Origin: Paraescarpia echinospica
Taxonomy: Eukaryota; Annelida; Polychaeta; Sabellida; Siboglinidae
NCBI GenBank assembly: GCA_020002185.1
Contig: JAHLWY010000204.1
Coordinates: forward strand, 62,001 to 126,000
Reading direction: 5' to 3'
Length of the DNA: 64,000 nucleotides
The first letter of the stretch is position 1. Each line of letters begins with the position of its first letter. The notes under the pieces were generated by a model. That model saw nothing but the letters and a program-made list of their open reading frames with translations, searched no databases and was not told the origin of the DNA. Shown here in pieces: positions 26,831 to 41,100 of this stretch. Both the position numbers and the translations under genes were made by a program.

Positions 26831-29800
26831 AGTCTAATCAAGAGACCTGATGAAGCTCTCACAGTGAAACAATGGTTATTTGTGTTTCTCTTATTACAGT
26901 CTAATCAAGAGACGGGGTGACGCCCTCACAATGTAACAATGTTTATGTGTTTTTCTCTTGTTACAGTCTGATCAAGACACGGGGTGACGCCCTCACATTG
27001 TAACAATGTTGATGTGTGTTTATTTTGTTACAGTCTAATCAAGAGACGGGGTGACACTCTCACAGTGTAACAATGTTTATATGTATTTCTCTTGTTACAG
27101 TATAAACAAAGGACGGGATGACACTCTCACAGTGTAACAATGTTTATGTGTGTTTCTCTTATTACAGTCTAATCAAGAGATGGGGTGACGCTCTCACAAT
27201 GTATCAATGTTGATGTGTGTTTCTCTTGTTAAAGTCGAATCAAGAGACCTGGTGAAGCTCTCACAGTGTAACAATTGTTATGTGTGTTTCTCTTGTTACA
27301 GTCTAATCAAGAGACGGGGTGACGCCCTCACAATGTAATAATGGTTATGTGTGTTTCTCTTGTTATTGTCTAATCAAGAGATGGGGTGACGCCCTCACAA
27401 TGTAACAATGTTTATGTGTGTTTCTCTTGTTACAGTCTAATCAAGGGACGGGATGACACTCTCACAATGTAACAATGTTTATGTGTGTTTCTCTTTTTAC
27501 AGTCTAATCAAGAGATGGGGTGACGCCCTCACAATGTAACAATGTTTATGTGTGTTTCTCTTGTTACAATCTAATCAAGAGACGGGGTGACGCCCTCACA
27601 ATGTAACAATGTTTTTTGTATTTTTCTTTTGTTACAGTTTAATCAAGAGACGGGGTGACGCCCTCACAATGTAACAATGTAGATGTGTTTTTCTCTTGTT
27701 ACAGTCTAATCAAGAGACGGGGTGACGCCCTCACAATGTAACAATGTTGATGTGTGTTTATTTTGTTACAGTCTAATCAAGAGACGGGGTGACACTCTCA
27801 TGGTGTAACAATGTTTATATGTATTTCTCTTGTTACAGTTTAATCAGGGGACGGGATGACACTCTCACAGTGTAACAATGTTTATGTGTGTTTCTCTTGT
27901 TACATTCTAATCAAGAGATGGGGTGACGCTCTCACAATGTAACAATGTTGATGTGTGTTTCTCTTGTTACAGTCTAATCAAGAGACGGGGTGACGCCCTC
28001 ACAATGTAACAATGTTTTTGTGTGTTTCTCTTGTTACAGTCTAATCAAGAGATGGGGTGACGCCCTCACAATGTAACAATGTTTATGTGTGTTTCTCTTG
28101 TTACAGTCTAATCAAGGGACGGGATGACGCCCTCACAATGTAACAATGTTTATGTGTTTTTCTCTTGTTACAGTATAATCAAGAGACGCGGTGACGCCCT
28201 CACAATGTAACAATGTTGATGTGTGGTTCTCTTGTTACAGTCTAATCAAGAGACCTGGTTACGCTCTCACAATGTAACAATGTTGATGTGTGTTTCTCTT
28301 ATTACAGTCTAATCAAGAGACCTGGTGACGCTCTCACAATGCAACAATGTTGATGTGTGTTTCTCTTATTACAGTCTAATCAAGAGACGGGGTGACGCCC
28401 TCACAATGTAACAATGTTTATGTGTTTTTCTCTTGTTACAGTCTAATCAAGAGACGGGGTGACACTCTCATAGTGTAAGAATGTTTATATGTATTTCTCT
28501 TGTTACAGTCTGATCAAGAGACGGGGTGACGCTCTCACAGTGTAACAATGGTTATGTGTGTTTCTCTTATTACAGTAATCAATGGGGTGAAGCCCTCACA
28601 ATGTAACAATGTTGATGTGTGTTTCTCTTATTACAGTCTAATCAAGAGACGGGGTGACGCCCTCACAATGTAACAATGTTTTTGTGTTTTTCTCTTGTTA
28701 CAGTCTAATCAAGAGACGGGGTGACGCCCTCACAATGTAACAATGTTGATGTGTTTTTCTCTTGTTACAGTCTAATCAAGAGACCTGGTGACGCTCTCAC
28801 AATGTAACAATGTTGATGTGTGTTTCTCTTATTACAGTCTAATCAAGAGACGGGGTGACGCCCTCACAATGTAACAATGTTTTTGTGTTTTTCTCTTGTT
28901 ACAGTCTAATCAAGAGACGGGGTGACGCCCTCACAATGTAACAATGTTGATGTGTTTTTCTCTTGTTACAGTCTAATCAAGAGACGGGGTGACGCCCTCA
29001 CAATGTAACAATGTTGATGTGTGTTTATTTTGTTACAATCTAATCAAGAGACGGGGTGACACTCTCATGGTGTAACAATGTTTATATGTATTTCTCTTGT
29101 TACAGTTTAATCAAGGGACGGGATGACACTCTCACAGTGTAACAATGTTGATGTGTGTTTCTCTTGTTACATTCTAATCAGGAGACGGGGTGACACTCTC
29201 ATAGTGTAAGAATGTTTATATGTTTTTCTCTTGTTACAGTCTGATCAAGAGACGGGGTGACGCTCTCACAGTGTAACAATGGTTATGTGTGTTTCTCTTA
29301 TTACAGTATAATCAAGAGACGGGGTGACGCCCTCACAATGTAACAATGTTTTTGTGTGTTTCTCTTATTACAGTCTAATAAAGAGATGGGGTGACGCCCT
29401 CACAATGTAACAATGTTTATGTGTGTTTCTCTTGTTACAGTTTAATCAAGGGACGGGATGACACTCTCACAATGTAACAATGTTTATGTGTGTTTTTCTT
29501 GTTACAGTCTAATCAAGAGATGGGGTGAAGCCCTCACAATGTAACAATGTTGATGTGTGTTTCTCTTATTACAGTCTATTCAAGAGACGGGGTGACGCCC
29601 TCACAATGTAACAATGTTTTTGTGTTTTTCTCTTGTTACAGTATAATCAAGAGACGGGGTGACGCCCTCACAATGTAACAATGTTGATGTGTTTTTCTCT
29701 TGTTACAGTCTAATAAAGAGACCTGGTTACGCTCTCACAATGTAACAATGTTGATGTGTGTTTCTCTTATTAAAGTCTAATCAAGAGACGGGGTGACGCC

Positions 29801-32800
29801 CTCACAATGTAACTATGTTTATGTGTTTTTCTCTAATTACAGTCTAAGCAAGAGACGGGGTGACGCCCTCACAATGTAACAATGTTTATGTGTTTTTCTC
29901 TAGTTACAGTCTAAGCAAGAGACGGGGTGACGCCCTCACAATGTAACAATGTTGATGTGTGTTTATCTTGTTACAGTCTAATCAAGAGACGGGGTGACAC
30001 TCTCATAGTGTAAGAATGTTTATATGTATTTCTCTCGTTACAGTCTGATCAAGAGACGGGGTGACGCCCTCACAATGTAACAATGTTTTTGTGTTTTTCT
30101 CTTGTTACAGTCTAATCAAGAGACGGGGTGACGCCCTCACAATGTAACAATGTTGATGTGTTTTTCTCTTGTTACAGTCTAATCAAGAGACGGGGTGACG
30201 CCCTCACAATGTAACAATGTTCATGTGTGTTTATTTTGTTACAGTCTAATCAAGAGACGGGGTGACACTCTCACGGTGTAACAATGTTTATATGTATTTC
30301 TCTTGTTACAGTTTAATCAGGGGACGGGATGACACTCTCACAGTGTAACAATGTTTATGTGTGTTTCTCTTGTTACAGTCTAATCAAGAGATGGGGTGAC
30401 GCTCTCACAATGTAACAATGTTGATGTGTGTTTCTCTTGTTACAGTCTAATCAAGAGACGGGGTGACGCTCTCACAGTGTAACAATGTTTATGTGTGTTT
30501 CTCTTATTACAGTCTAATAAAGAGACGGGGTGACGCCCTCACAATGTAACAATGTTGGTGTGTGTTTCTCTTGTTACAGTCTAATCAAGAGACCTGATGA
30601 AGCTCTCACAGTGAAACAATGGTTATATGTGTTTCTCTTATTACAGTCTAATCAAGAGACGGGGTGACGCCCTCACAATGTAACAATGTTTATGTGTTTT
30701 TCTCTTGTTACAGTCTGATCAAGACACGGGGTGACGCCCTCACATTGTAACAATGTTGATGTGTGTTTATTTTGTTACAGTCTAATCAAGAGACGGGGTG
30801 ACACTCTCACAGTGTAACAATGTTTATATGTATTTATCTTGTTACAGTATAATCAAAGGACGGGATGACACTCTCACAGTGTAACAATGTTTATGTGTGT
30901 TTCTCTTGTTACAGTCTAATCAAGAGATGGGGTGACGCTCTCACAATGTATCAATGTTGATGTGTGTTTCTCTTGTTAAAGTCGAATCAAGAGACCTGGT
31001 GAAGCTCTCACAGTGTAACAATTGTTATGTGTGTTTCTCTTGTTACAGTCTAATCAAGAGACGGGGTGACGCCCTCACAATGTAACAATGTTGATGTGTG
31101 TTTATCTTGTTACAGTCTAATCAAGAGACGGGGTGACACTCTCATAGTGTAAGAATGTTTATATGTATTTCTCTTGTTACAGTCTGATCAAGAGACGGGG
31201 TGACGCTCTCACAGTGTAACAATGGTTATGTGTGTTTCTCTTATTACAGTATAATCAAGAGACGGGGTGACGCCCTCACAATGTAACAATGTTTTTGTGT
31301 GTTTCTCTTGTTACAGTCTAATCAAGAGATGGGGTGACGCCCTCACAATGTAACAATGTTTATGTGTGTTTCTCTTGTTACAGTTTAATCAAGGGACGGG
31401 ATGACACTCTCACAATGTAACAATGTTTATGTGTGTTTTTCTTGTTACAGTCTAATCAAGAGATGGGATGAAGCCCTCACAATGTAACAATGTTGATGTG
31501 TGTTTCTCTTATTACAGTCTAATCAAGAGACGGGGTGACGCCCTCACAATGTAACAATGTTTTTGTGTTTTTCTCTTGTTACAGTCTAATCAAGAGACGG
31601 GGTGACGCCCTCACAATGTAACAATGTTTATGTGTTTTTCTCTTGTTACAGTCTAATCAAGAGACGGGGTGACGCCCTCACAATGTAACAATGTTGATGT
31701 GTGTTTATTTTGTTACAATCTAATCAAGAGACGGGGTGACACTCTCATGGTGTAACAATGTTTATATGTATTTCTCTTGTTACAGTCTAATCAAGAGACG
31801 GGGTGACGCCCTCACAATGTAATAATGGTTATGTGTGTTTCTCTTGTTATTGTCTAATCAAGTGATGGGGTGACGCCCTCACAATGTAACAATGTTTATG
31901 TGTGTTTCTCTTGTTACAGTTTAATCAAGGGACGGGATGACACTCTCACAATGTAACAATGTTTATGTGTGTTTTACTTGTTACAGTCTAATCAAGAGAT
32001 GGGGTGAAGCCCTCACAATGTAACAATGTTGTTGTGTGTTTCTCTTATTACAGTCTAATCAAGAGACGGGGTGACGCCCTCACAATGTAACAATGTTGAT
32101 GTGTTTTTCTCTTATTACAGTCTAATCAAGAGACCTGGTGACGCTCTCACAATGCAACAATGTTGATGTGTGTTTCTCTTATTACAGTCTAATCAAGAGA
32201 CGGGGTGACGCCCTCACAATGTAACAATGTTTATGTGTTTTTCTCTTGTTACAGTCTAATCAAGAGACGGGGTGACGCCCTCACAATGTAACAATGTTGA
32301 TGTGTGTTTATCTTGTTACAGTCTAATCAAGAGACGGGGTGACACTCTCATAGTGTAAGAATGTTTATATGTATTTCTCTTGTTACAGTCTAATCAAGAG
32401 ACGGGGTGACGCTCTCACAGTGTAACAATGGTTATGTGTGTTTCTCTTATTACAGTATAATCAAGAGACGGGGTGACGCCCTCACAATGTAACAATGTTT
32501 TTGTGTGTTTCTCTTGTTACAGTCTAATCAAGAGATGGGGTGACGCCCTCACAATGTAACAATGTTTATGTGTGTTTCTCTTTTACAGTTTAATCAAGGG
32601 ACGGGATGACACTCTCACAATGTAACAATGTTTATGTGTGTTTTACTTGTTACAGTCTAATCAAGAGATGGGGTGAAGCCCTCACAATGTAACAATGTTG
32701 ATGTGTGTTTCTCTTATTACAGTCTAATCAAGAGACGGGGTGACGCCCTCACAATGTAACAATGTTTTTGTGTTTTTCTCTTGTTACAGTCTAATCAAGA

Positions 32801-35100
32801 GACGGGGTGACGCCCTCACAATGTAACAATGTTGATGTGTTTTTCTCTTGTTACAGTCTAATCAAGAGACGGGGTGACACTCTTACAGTGTAACAATGTT
32901 TATGTGTGTTTCTCTTGTTACATTCTAATCAAGAGATGGGGTGACGCTCTCACAATGTAACAATGTTGATGTGTGTTTCTCTTGTTACAGTCTAATCAAG
33001 AGACGGGTTGACGCTCTCACAGTGTAACAATGTTTATGTGTGTTTCTCTTATTACAGTCTAATCAAGAGAAGGGGTGACGTCCTCACAATGTAACAATGT
33101 TTTTGTGTGTTTCTCTTGTTACAGCCTAATCAAGAGATGGGGTGACGCCCTCACAATGTAACATTGTTTATGTGTGTTTCTCTTGTTACAGTCTAATCAA
33201 GGGACGGGATGACGCCCTCACAATGTAACAATGTTTATGTGTTTTTCTCTTGTTACAGTATAATCAAGAGACGCGGTGACGCCCTCACAATGTAACAATG
33301 TTGATGTGTGGTTCTCTTGTTACAGTCTAATCAAGAGACCTGGTTACGCTCTCACAATGTAACAATGTTGATGTGTGTTTCTCTTATTACAGTCTAATCA
33401 AGAGACCTGGTGACGCTCTCACAATGCAACAATGTTGATGTGTGTTTCTCTTGTTACAGTCTAATCAAGAGACGGGGTGACGCCCTCACAATGTAACAAT
33501 GTTGATGTGTGTTTATTTTGTTACAGTCTAATCAAGAGACGGGGTGACACTCTCATGGTGTAACAATGTTTATATGTATTTCTCTTGTTACAGTTTAATC
33601 AGGGGAAGGGATGACACTCTCACAGTGTGACAATGTTTATGTGTGTTTCTCTTGTTACATTCTAATCAAGAGATGGGGTGACGCTCTCACAATGTAACAA
33701 TGTTGATGTGTGTTTCTCTTGTTACAGTCTAATCAAGAGACGGGTTGACGCTCTCACAGTGTAACAATGTTTATGTGTGTTTCTCTTATTACAGTCTAAT
33801 CAAGAGAAGGGGTGACGCCCTCACAATGTAACAATGTTTTTGTGTGTTTCTCTTGTTACAGTCTAATCAAGAGATGGGGTGACGCCCTCACAATGTAACA
33901 ATGTTTATGTGTGTTTCTCTTGTTACAGTCTAATCAAGGGACGGGATGACGCCCTCACAATGTAACAATGTTTATGTGTTTTTCTCTTGTTACAGTATAA
34001 TCAAGAGACGCGGTGACGCCCTCACAATGTAACAATGTTGATGTGTGGTTCTCTTGTTACAGTCTAATCAAGAGACCTGGTTACGCTCTCACAATGTAAT
34101 AATGTTGATGTGTGTTTCTCTTGTTACAGTATAATCAAGAGACCTGGTGACGCTCTCACAATGTAACAATGTTGATGTGTGTTTCTCTTATTACAGTCTA
34201 ATCAAGAGACGGGGTGACGCCCTCACAATGTAACAATGTTTATGTGCTTTTCTCTTGTTACAGTCTAATCAAGAGACGGGGTGACGCCCTCACAATGTAA
34301 CAATGTTGATGTGTGTTTATCTTGTTACAGTCTAATCAATAGACGGGGTGACACTCTCATAGTGTAAGAATGTTTATATGTATTTCTCTTGTTACAGTCT
34401 GATCAAGAGACGGGGTGACGCTCTCACAGTGTAACAATGGTTATGTGTGTTTCTCTTATTACAGTATAATCAAGAGACGGGGTGACGCCCTCACAATGTA
34501 ACAATGTTTTTGTGTGTTTCTCTTGTTACAGTCTAATCAAGAGATGGGGTGACGCCCTCACAATGTAACAATGTTTATGTGTGTTTCTCTTGTTACAGTT
34601 TAATCAAGGGACGGGATGACACTCTCACAATGTAACAATGTTTATGTGTGTTTTTCTTGTTACAGTCTAATCAAGAGATGGGGTGAAGCCCTCACAATGT
34701 AACACTGTTGATGTGTGTTTCTCTTATTACAGTCTAATCAAGAGACGGGGTGACGCCCTCACAATGTAACAATGTTGATGTGTGTTTATTTTGTTACAAT
34801 CTAATCAAGAGACGGGGTGACACTCTCATGGTGTAACAATGTTTATATGTATTTCTCTTGTTACAGTTTAATCAGGGGACGGGATGACACTCTCACAGTG
34901 TAACAATGTTTATGTGTGTTTCTCTTGTTACAGTCTAATCAAGAGATGGGGTGACGCTCTCACAATGTAACAATGTTGATGTGTGTTTCTCTTGTTACAG
35001 TCTAATCAAGAGACGGGGTGACGCTCTCACAGTGTAACAATGTTTATGTGTGTTTCTCTTATTACAGTCTAATCAAGAGAAGGGGTGACGTCCTCACAAT
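26830..35100 (+). repeat. Satellite region of recurring modules, 26.8-35.1 kb
   Basis: This is continuous 67-bp satellite. It contains several copies of the module carrying 'ctcatagtgtaagaatg' (near 28.47, 29.20, 30.00, 31.14, 32.35 and 34.36 kb), 'gtatcaatg' modules (27.21 and 30.95 kb) and 'gtgtggttctc' modules (28.22, 33.31 and 34.04 kb). A unit with a deletion lies near 28,572-28,590. The 29,765-29,925 stretch pairs with 16,910-17,060. No other sequence is seen. Confidence 0.82.
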
Positions 35101-38100
35101 GTAACAATGTTTTTGTGTGTTTCTCTTGTTACAGCCTAATCAAGAGATGGGGTGACGCCCTCACAATGTAACATTGTTTATGTGTGTTTCTCTTGTTACA
35201 GTCTAATCAAGGGACGGGATGACGCCCTCACAATGTAACAATGTTTATGTGTTTTTCTCTTGTTACAGTATAATCAAGAGACGCGGTGACGCCCTCACAA
35301 TGTAACAATGTTGATGTGTGGTTCTCTTGTTACAGTCTAATCAAGAGACCTGGTTACGCTCTCACAATGTAACAATGTTGATGTGTGTTTCTCTTATTAC
35401 AGTCTAATCAAGAGACCTGGTGACGCTCTCACAATGCAACAATGTTGATGTGTGTTTCTCTTATTACAGTCTAATCAAGAGACGGGGTGACGCCCTCACA
35501 ATGTAACAATGTTTATGTGTTTTTCTCTTGTTACAGTCTATTCAAGAGACGGGGTGACACTCTCATAGTGTAAGAATGTTTAGATGTATTTATCTTGTTA
35601 CAGTCTAATCAAGAGACGAGGTGACGCTCTCTCAGTGTAACAATGGTTATGTGTGTTTCTCTTATTACAGTATAATCAAGAGACGGGGTGACGCCCTCAC
35701 AATGTAACAATGTTTTTGTGTGTTTCTCTTGTTACAGTCTAATCAAGAGATGGGGTGACGCCCTCACAATGTAACAATGTTTACGTGTGTTTCTCTTGTT
35801 ACAGGTTAATCAAGGGACGGGATGACACTCTCACAATGTAACAATGTTTATGTGTGTTTTTCTTGTTACAGTCTAATCAAGAGATGGGGTGAAGCCCTCA
35901 CAATGTAACAATGTTTTTGTGTTTTTCTCTTGTTACAGTATAATCAAGAGACGGGGTGACGCCCTCACAATGTAACAATGTTGATGTGTTTTTCTCTTGT
36001 TACAGTCTAATCAAGAGACGGGGTGAGGCCCTCACAATGTAACAATGTTGATGTGTGTTTATTTTGTTACAGTCTAATCAAGAGACGGGGTGACACTCTC
36101 ACGGTGTAACAATGTTTATATGTAATTCTCTTGTTACAGTTTAATCAGGGGAAGGGATGACACTCTCACAGTGTAACAATGTTTATGTGTGTTTCTATTG
36201 TTACAGTCTAATCAAGAGATGGGGTGACGCCCTCACAATGTAACAATTTTTATGTGTGTTGCTCTTGTTACAGTCTAATCAAGGGACGGGATGACGCCCA
36301 CACAATGTAACAATGTTTATGTGTTTTTCTCTTGTTACAGTCTGATCAAGACACGGGGTGACGCCCTCACATTGTAACAATGTTGATGTGTGTTTATTTT
36401 GTTACATTCTAATCAAGAGACGGGGTGACACTCTCACAGTGTAACAATGTTTATATGTATTTCTCTTGTTACAGTATAATCAAAGGACGGGATGACACTC
36501 TCACAGTGTAACAATGTTTATGTGTGTTTCTCTTGTTACAGTCTAATCAAGAGATGGGGTGACGCTCTCACAATGTATCCATGTTGATGTGTGTTTCTCT
36601 TGTTACAGTCGAATCAAGAGACCTGGTGAATCTCTCACAGTGTAACAATTGTTATGTGTGTTTCTCTTGTTACAGTCTAATCAAGAGACGGGGTGACGCC
36701 CTCACAATGTAACAATGGTTATGTGTGTTTCTCTTGTTATTGTCTAATCAAGAGATGGGGTGACGCCCTCACAATGTAACAATGTTTATGTGTGTTTCTC
36801 TTTTTACAGTCTAATCAAGAGATGGGGTGACGTCCTCACAATGTAACAATGTTTTTGTATTTTTCTCTTGTTACAGTCTAATCAAGAGAAGGGGTGACGC
36901 CCTCACAATGTAACAATGTTGATGTGTTTTTCTCTTGTTACAGTCTAATCAATAGACGGGATGACGCCCTCTCAATGTAACAATGTTGATGTGTGTTTAT
37001 TTTTGTTACAGTTTAATCCGGGGACGGGATGACACTCTCACAGTGTAACAATGTTTATGTGTGTTTCTCTTGTTACAGTCTAATCAAGAGATGGGGTGAC
37101 GCTCTCACAATGTAACAATGTTGATGTGTGTTTCTCTTGTTACAGTCTAATCAAGAGACGGGTTGACGCTCTCACAGAGTAACAATGTTTATGTGTGTTT
37201 CTCTTATTACAGTCTAATCAAGAGACGGGGTGACGCCCTCTCAATGTAACAATGTTGATGTGTGTTTATTTTTGTTACAGTCTAATCAAGGGACGGGATG
37301 ACACTCTCACAGTGTAACAATGTTTATGTGTGTTTCTCTTGTTACAGTCTAATCAAGAGATGGGGTGACGCCCTCACAATGTAACAATGTTTATGTGTGT
37401 TTCTCTTATTACAGTCTAATCAAGAGACGGGGTGACGCCCTCACAATGTAACAATGTTGATGTGTTTTTCTCTTGTTACAGTCTAATCAAGAGACGGGGT
37501 GACGCCCTCACAATGTAACAATGTTGATGTGTGTTTATTTTGTTACAATCTAATCAAGAGACGGGGTGACACTCTCATGGTGTAACAATGTTTATATGTA
37601 TTTCTCTTGTTACAGTTTAATCAGGGGACGGGATGACACTCTCACAGTGTAACAATGTTTATGTGTGTTTCTCTTGTTACATTCTAATCAAGAGATGGGG
37701 TGACGCTCTCACAATGTAACAATGTTGATGTGTGTTTCTCTTGTTACAGTCTAATCAAGAGACGGGTTGACGCTCTCACAGTGTAACAATGTTTATGTGT
37801 GTTTCTCTTATTACAGTCTAATCAAGAGAAGGGGTGACGTCCTCACAATGTAACAATGTTTTTGTGTGTTTCTCTTGTTACAGTCTAATCAAGAGATGGG
37901 GTGACGCCCTCACAATGTAACATTGTTTATGTGTGTTTCTCTTGTTACAGTCTAATCAAGGGACGGGATGACGCCCTCACAATGTAACAATGTTTATGTG
38001 TTTTTCTCTTGTTAGAGTATAATCAAGAGACGCGGTGACGCCCTCACAATGTAACAATGTTGATGTGTGGTTCTCTTGTTACAGTCTAATCAAGAGACCT

Positions 38101-41100
38101 GGTTACGCTCTCACAATGTAACAATGTTGATGTGTGTTTCTCTTATTACAGTCTAATCAAGAGACCTGGTGACGCTCTCACAATACAACAATGTTGATGT
38201 GTGTTTCTCTTATTACAGTCTAATCAAGAGACGGGGTGACGCCCTCACAATGTAACAATGTTTATTTTTTTTTCTCTTGTTACAGTCTATTCAAGAGACG
38301 GGGTGACACTCTCATAGTGTAAGAATGTTTAGATGTATTTATCTTGTTACAGTCTAATCAAGAGACGGGGTGACGCTCTCTCAGTGTAACAATGGTTATG
38401 TGTGTTTCTCTTATTACAGTATAATCAAGAGACGGGGTGACGCCCTCACAATGTAACAATGTTTTTGTGTGTTTCTCTTGTTACAGTCTAATCAAGAGAT
38501 GGGGTGACGCCCTCACAATGTAACAATGTTTACGTGTGTTTCTCTTGTTACAGGTTAATCAAGGGTCGGGATGACACTCTCACAATGTAACAATGTTTAT
38601 GTGTGTTTTTCTTGTTACAGTCTAATCAAGAGATGGGGTGAAGCCCTCACAATGTAACAATGTTGATGTGTTTTTCTCTTATTACAGTCTAATCAAGAGA
38701 TGGGGTGACGCCCTCACAATGTAACAATGTTTTTGTGTTTTTCTCTTGTTACAGTATAATCAAGAGACGGGGTGACGCCCTCACAATGTAACAATGTTGA
38801 TGTGTTTTTCTCTTGTTACAGTCTAATCAAGAGACGGGGTGAGGCCCTCACAATGTAACAATGTTGATGTGTGTTTATTTTGTTACAGTCTAATCAAGAG
38901 ACGGGGTGACACTCTCACGGTGTAACAATGTTTATATGTATTTCTCTTGTTACAGTTTAATCAGGGGAAGGGATGACACTCTCACAGTGTAACAATGTTT
39001 ATGTGTGTTTCTATTGTTACAGTCTAATCAAGAGATGGGGTGACGCCCTCACAATGTAACAATTTTTATGTGTGTTGCTCTTGTTACAGTCTAATCAAGG
39101 GACAGGATGACGCCCACACAATGTAACAATGTTTATGTGTTTTTCTCTTGTTACAGTCTGATCAAGACACGGGGTGACGCCCTCACATTGTAACAATGTT
39201 GATGTGTGTTTATTTTGTTACATTCTAATCAAGAGACGGGGTGACACTCTCACAGTGTAACAAAGTTTATATGTATTTCTCTTGTTACAGTATAATCAAA
39301 GGACGGGATGACACTCTCACAGTGTAACAATGTTTATGTGTGTTTCTCTTGTTACAGTCTAATCAAGAGATGGGGTGACGCTCTCACAATGTATCAATGT
39401 TGATGTGTGTTTCTCTTGTTACAGTCGAATCAAGAGACCTGGTGAAGCTCTCACAGTGTAACAATTGTTATGTGTGTTTCTCTTGTTACAGTCTAATCAA
39501 GAGACGGGGTGACGCCCTCACAATGTAACAATGGTTATGTGTGTTTCTCTTGTTATTGTCTAATCAAGAGATGGGGTGACGCCCTCACAATGTAACAATG
39601 TTTATGTGTGTTTCTCTTTTTACAGTCTAATCAAGAGATGGGGTGACGTCCTCACAATGTAACAATGTTTTTGTATTTTTCTCTTGTTACAGTATAATCA
39701 AGAGACGGGGTGACGCCCTCACAATGTAACAATGTTGATGTGTTTTTCTCTTGTTACAGTCTAATCAAGAGACGGGATGACGCCCTCTCAATGTAACAAT
39801 GTTGATGTGTGTTTATTTTTGTTACAGTCTAATCAAGGGACGGGATGACACTCTCACAGTGTAACAATGTTTATGTGTGTTTCTCTTGTTACAGTCTAAT
39901 CAAGAGATGGGGTGACGCCCTCACAATGTAGCAATGTTTATGTGTGTTTCTCTTATTACAGTCTAATCAAGAGACGGGGTGACGCCCTCACAATGTAACA
40001 ATGTTGATGTGTTTTTCTCTTGTTACAGTCTAATCAAGAGACGGGGTGACACTCTCACGGTGTAACAATGTTTATATGTATTTCTCTTGTTACAGTTTAA
40101 TCAGGGGACGGGATGACACTCTCACAGTGTAACAATGTTTATGTGTGTTTCTCTTGTTACAGTCTAATCAAGAGATGGGGTGACGCTCTCACAATGTAAC
40201 AATGTTGATGTGTGTTTCTCTTGTTACAGTCTAATCAAGAGACGGGTTGACGCTCTCACAGAGTAACAATGTTTATGTGTGTTTCTCTTATTACAGTCTA
40301 ATCAAGAGACGGGGTGACGCCCTCTCAATGTAACAATGTTGATGTGTGTTTATTTTTGTTACAGTCTAATCAAGGGACGGGATGACACTCTCACAGTGTA
40401 GCAATGTTTATGTGTGTTTCTCTTGTTACAGTCTAATCAAGAGATGGGGTGACGCCCTCACAATGTAACAATGTTTATGTGTGTTTCTCTTATTACAGTC
40501 TAATCAAGAGACGGGGTGACGCCCTCACAATGTAACAATGTTGATGTGTTTTTCTCTTGTTACAGTCTAATCAAGAGACGGGGTGACACTCTCACGGTGT
40601 AACAATGTTTATATGTATTTCTCTTGTTACAGTTTAATCAGGGGACGGGATGACACTCTCACAGTGTAACAATGTTTATGTGTGTTTCTCTTGTTACAGT
40701 CTAATCAAGAGATGGGGTGACGCTCTCACAATGTAACAATGTTGATGTGTGTTTCTCTTGTTACAGTCTAATCAAGAGACGGGTTGACGCTCTCACAGAG
40801 TAACAATGTTTATGTGTGTTTCTCTTATTACAGTCTAATCAAGAGACCTGGTGACGCTCTCACAATGTAACAATGTTGATGTGTGTTTCTCTTATTACAG
40901 TCTAATCAAGAGACGGGGTGACGCCCTCACAATGTAACAATGTTTATGTGTTTTTCTCTTGTTACAGTCTATTCAAGAGACGGGGTGACACTCTCATAGT
41001 GTAAGAATGTTTATATGTATTTATCTTGTTACAGTCTAATCAAGAGACGGGGTGACGCTCTCTCAGTGTAACAATGGTTATGTGTGTTTCTCTTATTACA